Assembly (NCBI GenBank): GCA_947652605.1
Contig: CANTFG010000191.1
Span: forward strand, 1-64,000
Length of the DNA stretch: 64,000 nucleotides
Direction: 5' to 3'
Source: Elmis aenea
Taxonomy: Eukaryota; Arthropoda; Insecta; Coleoptera; Elmidae
Program-made: the position numbers and the translations under genes
The notes under the pieces: model-generated
The model's database searches: none
What the model saw: the letters and a program-made list of their open reading frames with translations, nothing else
What the model was told of the DNA's origin: nothing
Part shown: positions 53,281 to 63,034 of the stretch, in pieces
How positions within the stretch are numbered: the first letter of the stretch is position 1
Layout of the letters: every line of letters begins with the position of its first letter

Positions 53281-53532
53281 GATTTATTGATTGACACTAG
53301 TAATACGTGTAAGCAAAACTGAGGACCATTTGCTAGTCAAAATTTGTGTAGAATTCATCATAACAAACGTGTGTTTGTATATAAGAGTATATACTCAAAT
53401 TAACAGGAGCATTTACATCTCGAAGTTAGCTCGTTTTTATTCTTACGAAATTGAGTTTAAACTCTCACTTTATGCTCATGCTCAGAGTACATACTTAGAG
53501 TATAAACTCTTGTTTTATTCATACCACCCATT

Positions 53533-54126
53533 GTCTCTGATATGAGATCCCATACTGTTTCAGATCCTCCCCTTTTAAAAAACATTTATAGAGTCCTTCC
53601 GAATATAGAGTGCCTTACCCCAAAAATCATACATATTTTTAAAGACTACAAACAACTATTTATTGCTAAACGTAACCCTTTAACCATTCAAAATCTTTTT
53701 AGCATGTTGAAAGACAGTGTTCCTTTGTTGAAAAAATCAGACTTAGTTTATCTAATTCCTTGCTCTTTTTGTGATTCTGTATATGTTGGTCAAACTTTCC
53801 AACAATTAGGTATGAGAGTGTATCAACACAAAAGGGACATTTTTAACAATCCTAATGCTACGGCCCTCAGCCAACATTTCACTAATGATGACCATCGTAT
53901 TAATTTTGACCACCCAAAAATCCTTTGTTTTGAATCAAATTACAAGAAACGTTTATTTTTAGAAATGTGCCACATTCAAACTCATAGTTCTACCATTAAT
54001 TACAAAACCGATGTTCAAGATTTAAGTAATATTTACACTTTACTACTTCATTACCATAAAATTTCAAAAATTAATTCCAGTACTACTGTTAATTCATCGA
54101 GTGAGTCCTTGTCTGTTCAATCGTAA
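53533..54126 (+). pseudogene. PLE GIY-YIG endonuclease part
   Basis: Continues the PLE ORF after the Harbinger: PPLLKNIYRVLPNIECLTP, then DLVYLIPCSFCDSVYVGQTF with the GIY-YIG-type pair (LVYLIP and VYVGQT), and RVYQHKRDIFN and SQHFTNDDHRINFD. The last 45 codons fall in the right pseudo-LTR. This part has no stops. Confidence 0.85.
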
Positions 54127-54742
54127 TTAGATTTTTCATTTATATTAGGTTTGGTTTAATGGTCTTTTTACATTCCTTGTATAATTCAATCTGATTCATA
54201 TTTAATTTTGTATAATATTTTTTGGTATACATTTACCCAGGTAATTATTTGAATTACACTGGCTTGTATTTCCATTTTCTTCAACAATTTTGGGTTTTAT
54301 TATTCCCGCCAAAAATAATACTTCGGTTTTAGTAATATTAACTTACTGCTGTTGGCAGTCTGCCTGTCATAGAATAAAATTTTTTGACTTTGTTCCTGTT
54401 GTTTGTTCAATCAAGTTTTGTTATATACATACATCTTTTGATGCTTTTAATCTGTTTTTAAATTGTTAACCTTAATGTAATATTGTTTTGTGACTTGGTT
54501 TACTCCACCATCTATGAATGGCTTATATATTGTTATGGTACAATCATCATTTTTTCCACCTCATGGTATAACCTATATAAACTGTAAGTTTCACTTGCCT
54601 TCAGCTATTAGTTTTTTATAACAATTTTTATGTATTGTAGTATCCACTGAAGAAGGACTTAATTAAGTCCGAAATATTTGGAATAGTTTGAATTAGTACT
54701 CTATTACACCTAACCTAATACCCAATATTTTTCGCTTAAATT
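53986..54742 (+). repeat. PLE right pseudo-LTR
   Basis: 757 bp, same length as the left copy and nearly identical. Its end abuts hAT interior sequence. Confidence 0.9.
54647..54674 (+). ncRNA. Hammerhead-like ribozyme core in the right pseudo-LTR
   Basis: Same boxes as at 49248: CTGAAGA, extra A, GGACTT-AATT-AAGTCC, GAAA. The base following downstream differs slightly (ATATTTGG). Confidence 0.5.
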
Positions 54743-55002
54743 AGAACACCTTCAGTTTATTGTACTTTGTCGGCACACGCACAATACAAGCTACAAAAAG
54801 TATCATTCATTTCATTGGTAACCGACGCGACAACCGACAGTTCGCGATCTTTGCCGAAAATTTCGGTCCGGACCGAAAAAATTACCGGTTTCGGTCCGGT
54901 TTACGGTCCTTACATAACGGTCCGGTTTCGGTTTCTGTTCGTCATATTTTCAGAAAGGTCCGGTTCGGTTACGGTCTTTTAACGGTCCGGTCTGGGTCCC
55001 TG
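54743..55002. repeat. hAT right end with dense GGTCCGGTTTCGG repeats
   Basis: At least five copies of (T)TCGGTCCGG or GGTCCGGTTTCGG lie between 54860 and 54992, running into the inverted end GGTCTGGGTCCCTG. Confidence 0.75.
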
Positions 55003-55010
55003 ATGCCTAG

Positions 55011-55262
55011 TAAACTTAACATTTTTACATGTTTAACATTTATTAAACTTTTTGTTAATATATCAGCGGGCATATCTGCTGATTTCAAATATAAAACTTT
55101 CACAAATTTATTCGAGACCGCTTCTCTAATAAAATGATGACGAACATCAATATGTTTGGATCTCTTGTGAAATACCGGATTGGCTGACAATTTCTGAGCA
55201 CTTTGGCTATCACTAAATAACTGAATGCACTCTGAATTGCCTGTCAATTCATTTAACAGAGG
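55011..55262 (-). pseudogene. Ty1/copia RNase H C-terminus
   Basis: Minus strand: LLNELTGNSECIQLFSDSQS, then AQKLSANPVFHKRSKHIDVR, HHFIREAV, and KSADMPADILTKSLINVKHV followed by KMLSLLGI at the end. This is the well-known tail of copia Pol (DSQSA, HKRSKHIDVRHHF, ADILTK). It ends at the hAT duplication. The polypurine tract and LTR start lie at 37199-37212 on the far side of the hAT. The rest of copia Pol is lost at the junction with the non-LTR element. Confidence 0.9.
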
Positions 55263-56735
55263 AGATAATAAACAATATAAAACCAAGTAGGGGATGGAAA
55301 CATAATAATTGTAACACAATTAGTTCTACTCTTGACGAGTTTACGATGATCACTCACGAGCAACTGAAAAAGATTGTCATGAACCTAAAGAATAAAAACG
55401 GTACTCACTCAATAAATGCAAGGGTTATTAAAAGCTTATTTCCAGTAATAGCTACTCCATTACTAAATATTATAAACACTTCTCTAAGTACGGGAACAGT
55501 ACCTAAGCGACTAAAAATTAGTATGGTAATACCAATCCCCAAAATAAAAGGAACCGTTCGACCAGAAGAATATAGAGGTATAAATATATTACCAATTACA
55601 GAAAGAATACTGGAAACAGTTATACATGAACAATTGCTTACATATTTTGAAATCAATAATTTATTATTTAGTAGGCAGTCAGGTTTCAGAAAAAAACATT
55701 CATGCGAAACAGCACTGCAATTAATTATAAGCGAGTGGAAGCAAATATTAGATAATAATGAAAGTATTGTAGCATTATTTATAGACTTTAGAAGAGCATT
55801 CAAAACGATAAACAGAAAAATTTTACTCAAGAAACTTAAACACTATGGAGTATGGGGTGTCGTACATGATTGGTTCATTAATTATTTAAGTGATAGATAT
55901 CAAATAACAAAATACAATACTAATACATCAAAACAAACACCAAATGTACATGGAATTCCGCAAGGGAGCGTACTCGGCCCCTTATTATTTATTATATATA
56001 TCAACAGGTCAAAGGACCAAGTAGGCGAATGTAAAGTCAAATTATGATACGCTCTTATACGCTTACGGTCATAAAATTGAAAAAACAGTAGAAACTATAA
56101 ATATTGGTTTACAAGTATTAACCCCATGGGTAAGATCTAATAAATTAGTATTAAACGTTAATAAAACCAAAGCAATGATTATTCGAAACAAAACCAAAAA
56201 TTACCTCTTTAAAAATCTAAATTTAAATATTAACGTAACTGTCGAAAACAAAAACTTAGAATGGGTTTTTGAAATAAAATACTTAGGGGTGGTAATGGAT
56301 AAAAATTTAACGTTCAACGTACACTTTGATGAACTTGTCAAGAATATTAGTAAGAAAGTAGGGTATCTAAGAAGAATTTCACAGTATACTTCAATTTTCA
56401 GTAGATTAACCATCTACAACACAATAATAAGGCCTCATTACCAATATTGTTGTACGATACTGTATCTGTTAAACGAAACACAAAAAGCAAAATTGCAAAT
56501 ATTACAAAATAAATCAATGCGTATAATATTACAATGTAACCGTTATACACCAATTAAGATTATGCTGGATTCCTTAAAATGGCTTTCAGTTGTAGAATTT
56601 CAAAATTTTTATACAGCGCTGTTTATTTTTAAAATAAAAAACAAAGAGGCACCGAACTATCTACGCCTACTCCAAAATAACGAGTACCATTCGTATTCAA
56701 CTAGATCGAAGGATGATTTTAGGTGCCAACCGGGC
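55263..56735 (+). pseudogene. Non-LTR retrotransposon RT (CR1/Jockey-like), first part
   Basis: Reads KPSRGWKHNNCNTISSTL, then KNGTHSINARVIKSLFP, ISMVIPIPKIKGTVRPEEYR, INILPITERILETVI, SGFRKKHSCETALQLI, ALFIDFRRAFKTINR and GIPQGSVLGPLLFIIYIN. Just after this, frameshifts destroy the YADD box (NYDTLLYAYG near 56045). Downstream is KYLGVVMDKNLTFNVHFDEL, RPHYQYCCTILYLL and MLDSLKWLSVVEFQNFYTAL. The frame is interrupted by the Harbinger at 56739. The element starts inside copia sequence without its ORF1 or endonuclease. Confidence 0.85.
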
Positions 56736-56940
56736 TCAGGCCACGGCTCCACGTACGATATTTTAACGCATGTATCTGCGTTAAATTGACGGACTAAAAA
56801 CGCATCGTGTACCCCGGCTCCACGTATCGTTTTCAAAACGTATACGTCGTACCTATATCGGAAGCAAAACGCAACAACCTGGCTCCACGTACGACATTCT
56901 ACCGCTCGATAGTTCTGCATTTGCCCTAAGTAAAAATTAA

Positions 56941-57359
56941 ATGAGGCGTTTCCCAAACAGAAACCTTACGCATGAGAAGATCTTCAATTGCCATCTTTCA
57001 AAAGCACGACGGTATGTAGAGAGTGTACATTTGGTATATTGGCCAATAAATGCCGAATTTTTCATCATCCGATTGATGTTAATCCTGACTTTGCTGACTG
57101 TATCATTAAAAAATGTTGTGAACTGCACAATTTTGTCAGAAAACGTGATGGCTATCAATTGGAAGACACATTAACGTGCTCTTTAGATAGTATTCATGCT
57201 TTGGGAACTAGGGGAAATCTTAATGGAATTCACATCAAAGATTTATTTACTTCATATTTTTGTCCCGACCAGGGATCAGTACCCTGGCAAGAGAAAAATG
57301 TAAACATCCATCCATGCTGCCATTTTGGCTGTTCTATTTTTATAGTTTTCGTTGCCTAA
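56941..57359 (+). pseudogene. PIF/Harbinger transposase C-terminus
   Basis: RRFPNRNLTHEKIFNCHLSK followed by ARRYVE, then in the next frame CTFGILANKCRIFHHPIDVN and CCELHNFVRKRDGYQLEDT. This is the classic HARBI1-like C-terminus (RRxVE-FGIL-KWRIF, LHNF). One frameshift near 57020 separates the two. The catalytic N-terminal part is deleted. Confidence 0.8.
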
Positions 57360-57421
57360 GTCATACAAGCATGGATGCTTCTCTACTTCTAAAATTAAAA
57401 TTTCGCTATCTATTTCCGACA
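57310..57421 (-). pseudogene. MADF-domain protein start, Harbinger accessory gene
   Basis: Minus strand MSEIDSEILILEVEKHPCLY followed by DLGNENYKNRTAKMAAW matches the first half of a MADF domain (LI-xV-P-LYD, Y-N, K-xAW). It meets the transposase C-terminus tail to tail, as in the other Harbinger copies here, and is cut short. Confidence 0.7.
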
Positions 57422-57739
57422 TTTCGCAGTGAAAAATAGCAAAAGCGGGCAAATCAAGAGAATTAAAATTCACAAGACAATGTCACCAGTAGGAGTAGGC
57501 AGACGGACGCATGCACAACGCACGTGGAGCCGCGTGTCACGATACTGACTCGATTATTTATCGGATTGAAAATGGAACAAGCTGCGTCCAAGTGCGTTAT
57601 GACTTTGAAGACGCAGAAGTAGTACGATCCGTTATCGGACGTGGAGCCACCTCTCATTTAAACTAATGTTACCTATTTTTGCCCGTCAATTTAACGCAGA
57701 TACATGCGTTAAAATATCGTACGTGGAGCCGGGGCCTCA

Positions 57740-57960
57740 AAGTCATGTACTAGACAAAACGTGTTTGTGGATGGTGTTTCCCTGTTTAACGCACTGCCAC
57801 AGCCTTCTATAGTTACAAGCCTGGAAGTGAGAAAGGCAACGTCGCCATTAATTCAACTAGTAGGTCTACTCGCCAGAAGCTGTGCTATATGGTAGAACGT
57901 ATGCATGTTTACTTGTATAACCAAAACAATATTTTTATTTGGGATAAAATATATATTTCT
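57740..57960 (+). pseudogene. Non-LTR RT C-terminus after the Harbinger
   Basis: KSCTRQNVFVDGVSLFNALP and TSLEVRKATSPLIQLVGLLA complete the RT tail (FNALP corresponds to the usual YN-LP motif), ending at a TAG near 57895. An AT-rich 3' UTR with AATAAA follows. The 3' end is not sharply defined. Confidence 0.75.
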
Positions 57961-58742
57961 TAGTTAATATTGCAAATTAAATGAGTGTTTAATAAAAACA
58001 AATATCTATTAATTGAATATAACTTTCTAGTTAAAACGCTTTTTTTTTAATAACTCAAATACCGAAAATGATTAACATTGAAAATGATCTGAATTTTTCT
58101 TAAAAAACTGCACATTTTTGGTAATTTAACCGTATCTCTAACTTGAATATAAACTGAGATACTCATGTAATTTTATCAAATTTGCACCACCCTTTACAGT
58201 AAAGGTATTAAGTTTTGGGCCAAACTAACCATTTTTTGAATGAACTAATGCTATAATAAATGGTATATAAAATTTTTAAGTAACAATAAATGCATATTTA
58301 TTTAAGGAGATGTATAAAAAATGTATTTGTGACAACTAAACATTAAGTTTTAAGTTAAATTATAAAATATGTTTGTATCTGACATTGGCTCAAAATAAGT
58401 TATTTTAGAATATTGTAACTGTCAAAAAGGATGTTTTTATAATTCAGGTTATTATATTTGTAAAAAAGGCAACTAAATAAAAAGCCATTTATTTAAATTA
58501 TAGACTGAATGTATTTCCAAATATTTATATTACAATAATGCGTTTATAAAGTTTAGAATTTAATTTATTTTAAGTTCCTAAGTTAATTGTTGTGACAATA
58601 GTGCCTTGGTAACAAATTAATCACAATTAAAAGGCTACTGTGCTTTAAGGCCTATCGTGGTTTGTAGGTATTTTTTAAATTTTTAAAAATTATTATGTAA
58701 GCTTTGGGCATCTTTTAAACTATTATATTTTAAATTTTGGGT
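57961..58742. other. AT-rich, no gene recognised
   Basis: Nothing supported on either strand between the non-LTR 3' end and the next LTR element. Confidence 0.55.
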
Positions 58743-58746
58743 ACAG

Positions 58747-59363
58747 TGTTGTGGTACGTGTGCTTTGGTGATGTGGGTGTTTTTTCCAATAAGGCTCCTT
58801 TGGTATTTTACTTGATGTTTATTTGATAAATCGCTAAATTGACCTTACACTTGCACTTAACTTAACTTAAATTACTAAATATCGATGAACTGATACGAAT
58901 TTTGTTAGAACAACCAAATGACTTCCGAGGTGGTATGGAAGTGTTCACGACTTCAAAGTTGTTATCGAAGTCCTGATAAAAATTACGAAGTTCCAATTGT
59001 AAAATAATACTGCTGACATTTGCAATAATAATTAACTAATAGAAAAGCTTATTGTGTCAGAATAGACCAATCAAAATGGTTAACGTAATAAGGTCCTAAA
59101 TATTTGTCTATCTGACATATTAGTTAAGTAGAATTTTGATAAATAAGTTGTTCCCAATAATGCAATAATTTTGAATAGTTATTACCGAATATATTGTCAG
59201 CACATTATGATGTTACAATTAAAACTATGAAATAGCTGATGTGTCGCATTCTTGTATTACTTAGCGGTAATAACGCAATAATAATGGACAAATAATTTAA
59301 ATAAAATATTGAGTAATATCGAAATAATTTCTAAAATATTAATGAATTTTGGGATTTACAACA
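58747..59363 (-). repeat. 3' LTR (minus-strand element)
   Basis: 617 bp. No difference from the right-hand LTR was found when read side by side. On the minus strand it follows a polypurine tract. Confidence 0.95.
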
Positions 59364-59373
59364 TCTCCCTCCT
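59364..59373 (-). promoter_or_regulatory. Polypurine tract
   Basis: AGGAGGGAGA on the minus strand, directly before the LTR TG. Confidence 0.85.
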
Positions 59374-60414
59374 AAAAAAAGAAACTTGTAACCATGTTAT
59401 AAGTTTCCAAATTTCAAAACTCGTCACGGTATTACTGCTAAGTTTACATTCTTATTGAAATTTAAAAATAATCCACACAATTTAAATACGACACCGCACA
59501 TTTACCTAAACCTAGAAGAAAAACATATAAAAATAATTGATATTTGCTTGAATTCAAAGTTATTGTTTTGATATACGAACCGCTGAGTCTGTTTATTTCA
59601 TACGACACGAACTACTGAACTACATAAATGTAAAATACTAAAATTGTAGGTTTAATAATTTCTATGTGTCGCTCTTACAATACAAGAACTTTTGATTTTG
59701 AAGTTGACTATTTTTGACTCAGACTGTTGTGGTTCATCAGCGTTTTCGCTCATAGTATGTTGAATCTCTAGAAGAACATCTACAATATTTGATCTGTTAT
59801 AAAGAACATTTCTTAAAGAATACAAGACAATATTTTTAAAATTTATAAATGAAAATGGTTATAGTAGATTAATTAAAATGCTATGGTAGCTCTGAGGCTT
59901 TGGTTAATTTAAGTCAGAATTGTCTAATGTTTATAAATTTATTTATTTTTTCCGACTAAATATTTGTTGCATCATTGAATCTTGATTAATTAATTATCGA
60001 ATAAATCATTAGAAGAAAGTAATAATGTTTATCACTAACTAAAAAGCGTTCCTCAAAGATTATAAACTATACACATTATTTGAAATTCGAGTTCGTACTC
60101 ATAACTTTAATTCAAATACACTTTCTAAGATTTACCAATTGCAGGGTAACCACAAAAAGTATTTTAATGTTAGCTGTATACATAATAACATTGAGAACCT
60201 TAAATCACTGTTGAATTTTTTAATTGTTAAAAATAATAATGTAGTACCTATTGGCAAATATGTTTGCATTCGCATAAGCTTATTGATGAGTTTTAATGGA
60301 TTAAATAAATAATAAGGGGGTGTAGTGAACCATGCTGTAATGAGTAGAAATATTAAAAAATAAAAAGATAAAATAAAATTACAGTAGACTAAATATTTAA
60401 ACTTTCACTATACC
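59374..60414. other. Noncoding 3' interior of the gag-protease element
   Basis: About 1 kb of AT-rich sequence with no RT, RNase H or integrase motif on either strand. It occupies the place where the rest of pol would be. Confidence 0.7.
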
Positions 60415-62751
60415 TTACTCATTAAAAATTTTTAATCGACTACGTGTCCTTTTATTTCTTTTATTAGAAAAGTGGAATTTTCCCTCAAGACGTTTGTCGT
60501 ACGTCGGATGACAAGAACTTGTAACGACACGTATACGATTTAGGGCATCAGTGTTTGTATTATATTTACTTGGTTTACGCATGACGTCAAATAGAGAATT
60601 TTTAATATAATCTGAGTAAAGAATTAGTTCCCATACAATTAAGTTGCATCCAAATTTAAAAGAAAGAGTTTTACTATCATAATTTATAGAAGCTTTATAT
60701 TTTTTCAAGAAATCTTTTCCTAATATCCCGTCTTGCTTAATAGGAAAATCATTGGGAATTATTTGAAAGGGATGTTCGATTTGGACATCTTCAGCAATAC
60801 TAATATTTCCATAACAAACACCTAGAGTAGAATTGACCTCCTCGGTTATGCCGCGCAACTTTATCTTATCATTAACATGGATTAAGGTATCATGTTTCAC
60901 GCACTCTCGTTTAAGGAGACTTATCTCCGCTCCCGTATCTAGAAGTAACATTACGTTGTCGCCCTTTGCTAAAAGCAAGTTTACAAGAACATTATCTTTG
61001 TCATTAGAAAAAGAATATGGGTCACTAGTAAGCTTAGTGTTATGAGAAGCTTGTGTTTTATTACAAGAATTTGCTGATTTAGAATATTTTGACCCATAAG
61101 AAATTAACGTTTTAAAATGATCAGCTTTATAATAATTGGAATTCTTTTTAGATTTTTTAGATGTTTTAGAAGAATTTTTATAAAATTCATTAGACTTTAC
61201 TTTAGAATTTTTGTCAGAATCTTTATTAGAAATTTCTTTAGAATTTTTATTAGATTTTTCAATAGAATTCTCAATAAAAGGTTTATTAGACTGTTCTTGA
61301 GTATTTTCATGAAAATTTTTATAAGAACTTTCATTAGAATTTCCATAAGAATTTTCATTAGAATTTTTATTAGAACTTGCATCAGAATTTTCACTAGAAC
61401 TTTCATTATAACTTACATAAGAATTTTTATAACATTTTACTTTAGAACTCTCATCAGAATCTTCATTATATAGTTTATTAGAACTTGTATTATTATATTC
61501 TTCATTAGAACTTACTTTAGAATTTTTATTAAAATATTTGTTAGAATTTTCTTTAGAAAAATTATTAGAATTTGTATTAGAATTTTCATTGAAATTTCCA
61601 ATAGAACTTTTATTAGGTTGTTCATTAAGTTTGGCATTAGAATATTTCATTAAACTTTTACTAATTTTTTCGTCCAAATTCTCATCACAATTTTTATTAG
61701 ACATTTCATAATACTTTTCAACAGAATTTTTATCAACATTTTTATTATGCCTGATGGTTAAAATTTCCTGAATAGCAATGGTATCGCCAACTTCTGACGT
61801 AAACCCACTCGCATTTTCAGATTTAAAATTATTAGAATTTTGTGCAGATTTCCACTTTTCTGCATTTTTTCTTTTATAACAGTCTTTAATATGGTGACCC
61901 AGTTTTTTACAATATGGACAGGGCATATTAATTACATTTATACGATGACTTGAGGGCGGTTCCCTTTTAATTTCCCTTTTTGGATAATTTGGAAGAGAAG
62001 AACTTTTATTATAACATTCGTTGTAGGTGTGCCCCATTTTATAGCAAAAACTACATTTTTTAATGTTTTTAGAATAAGAAGTACTATTTTTAGAATTGTG
62101 AATTTTTGTTTGTTGTATGCCGATTCTTTCCTCGTCTATGGCGGCATCAATAGCTTCATTTAGCGTTTGAAATCTACAGGCTTTAATAATGGTTCTAAAT
62201 TTATAATTTAATCCTTCTACGAAAGCCTGAAGAGCGGATTTTTTATTCAATTTTGAAATAATTTCGGCGTTTTCGTCGCCCTCTGATGCGACGCACGCAT
62301 CATTTAAGTCAAACAAAATTTGCTCTATTTTTGTTGCGAACTGTCGGACAGATTCATGTGGTCCCTGTCGGGAATTTACCAATTCGGTTTGAAGCTGTCC
62401 GACCGTTCGTCGTTCCAGAAATTGATCTTGAAGAATTTTTCGTAGATCTACCCATGAATCGAATTTTTTGTATTTTATAATGTTATAGGCCGTCCCTGAT
62501 AATTTACTTTTGATAATATTATTTATTAATTGAATATCCGTTTGGGAAGTGATATCTTGCGTCACAATGTCGCAACAAGTTATAAATTTGTGTAGTTCAC
62601 TACGCTCCCCTGAGATATCGGGTATAATTTTTAACGCTAGTTCTACGTTTAATTTGGGCATTTCGTCTATTATAGTACCCTCGCTAGAAATACTGCTATT
62701 ATGATCAGAAGAATTTTCAATATCACTCATCAATAAGTTAAGCAAAGACAA
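60415..62751 (-). CDS. Gag-protease polyprotein with Asn/Ser-rich domain
   Basis: 778 residues, no stop. Starts MSLLNLLMSDIENSSD. The second Met (62730) is also possible. Capsid-like region at about 30-200: IPDISGERSELHKFITCCD, LRKILQDQFLERRTVGQLQT and SRQGPHESVRQFATKIEQIL. Two zinc knuckles: CSFCYKMGHTYNEC (about 230) and CPYCKKLGHHIKDC (about 276). Residues 335-545 are a repetitive Asn/Ser/Lys/Glu tract. A retropepsin follows, with MLLLDTGAEISLL at about 600 and GILGKDFLKKY at about 675. The last 50 residues contain KYNTNTDALNRI, which resembles the RNase H/integrase junction (NTNADALSRI) of gypsy Pol. RT and RNase H therefore appear to be deleted in frame. Confidence 0.9.
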   Translation of the reverse strand: MSLLNLLMSDIENSSDHNSSISSEGTIIDEMPKLNVELALKIIPDISGERSELHKFITCCDIVTQDITSQTDIQLINNIIKSKLSGTAYNIIKYKKFDSWVDLRKILQDQFLERRTVGQLQTELVNSRQGPHESVRQFATKIEQILFDLNDACVASEGDENAEIISKLNKKSALQAFVEGLNYKFRTIIKACRFQTLNEAIDAAIDEERIGIQQTKIHNSKNSTSYSKNIKKCSFCYKMGHTYNECYNKSSSLPNYPKREIKREPPSSHRINVINMPCPYCKKLGHHIKDCYKRKNAEKWKSAQNSNNFKSENASGFTSEVGDTIAIQEILTIRHNKNVDKNSVEKYYEMSNKNCDENLDEKISKSLMKYSNAKLNEQPNKSSIGNFNENSNTNSNNFSKENSNKYFNKNSKVSSNEEYNNTSSNKLYNEDSDESSKVKCYKNSYVSYNESSSENSDASSNKNSNENSYGNSNESSYKNFHENTQEQSNKPFIENSIEKSNKNSKEISNKDSDKNSKVKSNEFYKNSSKTSKKSKKNSNYYKADHFKTLISYGSKYSKSANSCNKTQASHNTKLTSDPYSFSNDKDNVLVNLLLAKGDNVMLLLDTGAEISLLKRECVKHDTLIHVNDKIKLRGITEEVNSTLGVCYGNISIAEDVQIEHPFQIIPNDFPIKQDGILGKDFLKKYKASINYDSKTLSFKFGCNLIVWELILYSDYIKNSLFDVMRKPSKYNTNTDALNRIRVVTSSCHPTYDKRLEGKFHFSNKRNKRTRSRLKIFNE
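61117..61750 (-). repeat. Low-complexity repeat coding the Asn/Ser-rich domain
   Basis: Imperfect short units of the type (T)TAGAATTTTTAT or TTCATTAGAA on the plus strand, repeated about 40 times. They encode N-S-N/K/E triplets on the minus strand. The opposite strand is also open for 118 codons as a by-product. Confidence 0.85.
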
Positions 62752-63011
62752 GCATAAAAAGACATCAAGGTACTCACATTAAAAAAGGTTAAACCTCTTG
62801 ATACAGCACCCGCGCACTTTACACGCACTTAATCGCACAACACTGGAGAATGGAATCTTTGGAGATGATCCTGGTAGTTTAGCTGCAGCGATGTTCCACC
62901 AGGACTCCGTGACTGCAACCCCCTTTCGAACGGACCTCAGTAGGCTGACCTCGAAATACGGCACTTTGCAGTTGATCCCAATCTCGAAGATACACAAATT
63001 TATTGTGTGTA

Positions 63012-63029
63012 CCCCACACCTGACACCAA
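63012..63029 (-). promoter_or_regulatory. Primer-binding site of the gag-protease element
   Basis: TGGTGTCAGGTGTGGGGT on the minus strand, five bases after the 5' LTR. I cannot name the complementary tRNA with certainty. Confidence 0.55.
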
Positions 63030-63034
63030 AATTA

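Larger units (their letters stand above)
51291..53529. mobile_element. PIF/Harbinger element nested in the PLE
   Basis: The ends are inverted: GGGTGATATGAATAAAA at 51291 and the complement of GGGTGGTATGAATAAAA at 53529, each followed inward by GAGTTTATACT-type sequence. The flanks AAT and ATT differ at one base, as in the 7.7-kb Harbinger. Frame arithmetic supports a 3-bp duplication: removing 2239 + 3 bases puts the two halves of the PLE frame in register. It carries a transposase on plus and a small second protein on minus. Confidence 0.85.
48587..54742 (+). mobile_element. Penelope-like element with two direct pseudo-LTRs
   Basis: A 757-bp segment at 48587-49343 is repeated in the same orientation at 53986-54742 with only a few differences. 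Between the two lies RT (49389 onward) and GIY-YIG nuclease (to 54126). Direct tandem pseudo-LTRs are the usual PLE arrangement. The ORF has one stop at 51149 and a Harbinger insertion (51291-53529). It lies inside the hAT element. Confidence 0.9.
37243..55002. mobile_element. hAT-like element, 17.8 kb including everything nested in it
   Basis: The left end CAGGGACCCGGACC (37243) and right end GGTCTGGGTCCCTG (to 55002) are inverted with one mismatch. The flanks carry a perfect 8-bp duplication ATGCCTAG (37235-37242, 55003-55010). Near both ends, and at 48118, are many copies of GGTCCGGTTTCGGT-like sequence, which look like subterminal binding repeats. The length comes from an RTE, a gypsy element and a PLE nested inside. 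Between them, 48118-48586 holds a possible remnant of the element's own gene. Both sides of the insertion belong to one copia element. Confidence 0.8.
56739..57736. mobile_element. PIF/Harbinger element nested in the non-LTR RT, 998 bp
   Basis: The ends are inverted for about 54 bases: GGCCACGGCTCCACGTACGA at 56739 and its complement at 57736, continuing through ATTTTAACGCATGTATCTGC. The flanks carry a perfect 3-bp duplication TCA (56736-56738, 57737-57739). Several internal copies of GGCTCCACGTA lie near both ends. Removing 998 + 3 bases keeps the RT frame. Inside are the transposase C-terminus on plus and the start of a MADF protein on minus. Confidence 0.9.

Noticed and set aside
37243..55002. 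Treating the 17.8-kb hAT interval as one large cargo transposon of the Starship or Maverick kind
   Set aside because: Its interior is explained by successive insertions with their own ends and duplications. No captain, capsid or polymerase gene set is present.
61117..61473. Plus-strand Arg/Ile/Phe-rich frame opposite the gag-protease ORF
   Set aside because: It is the antisense of a short-period repeat, so it has no stops by composition alone.
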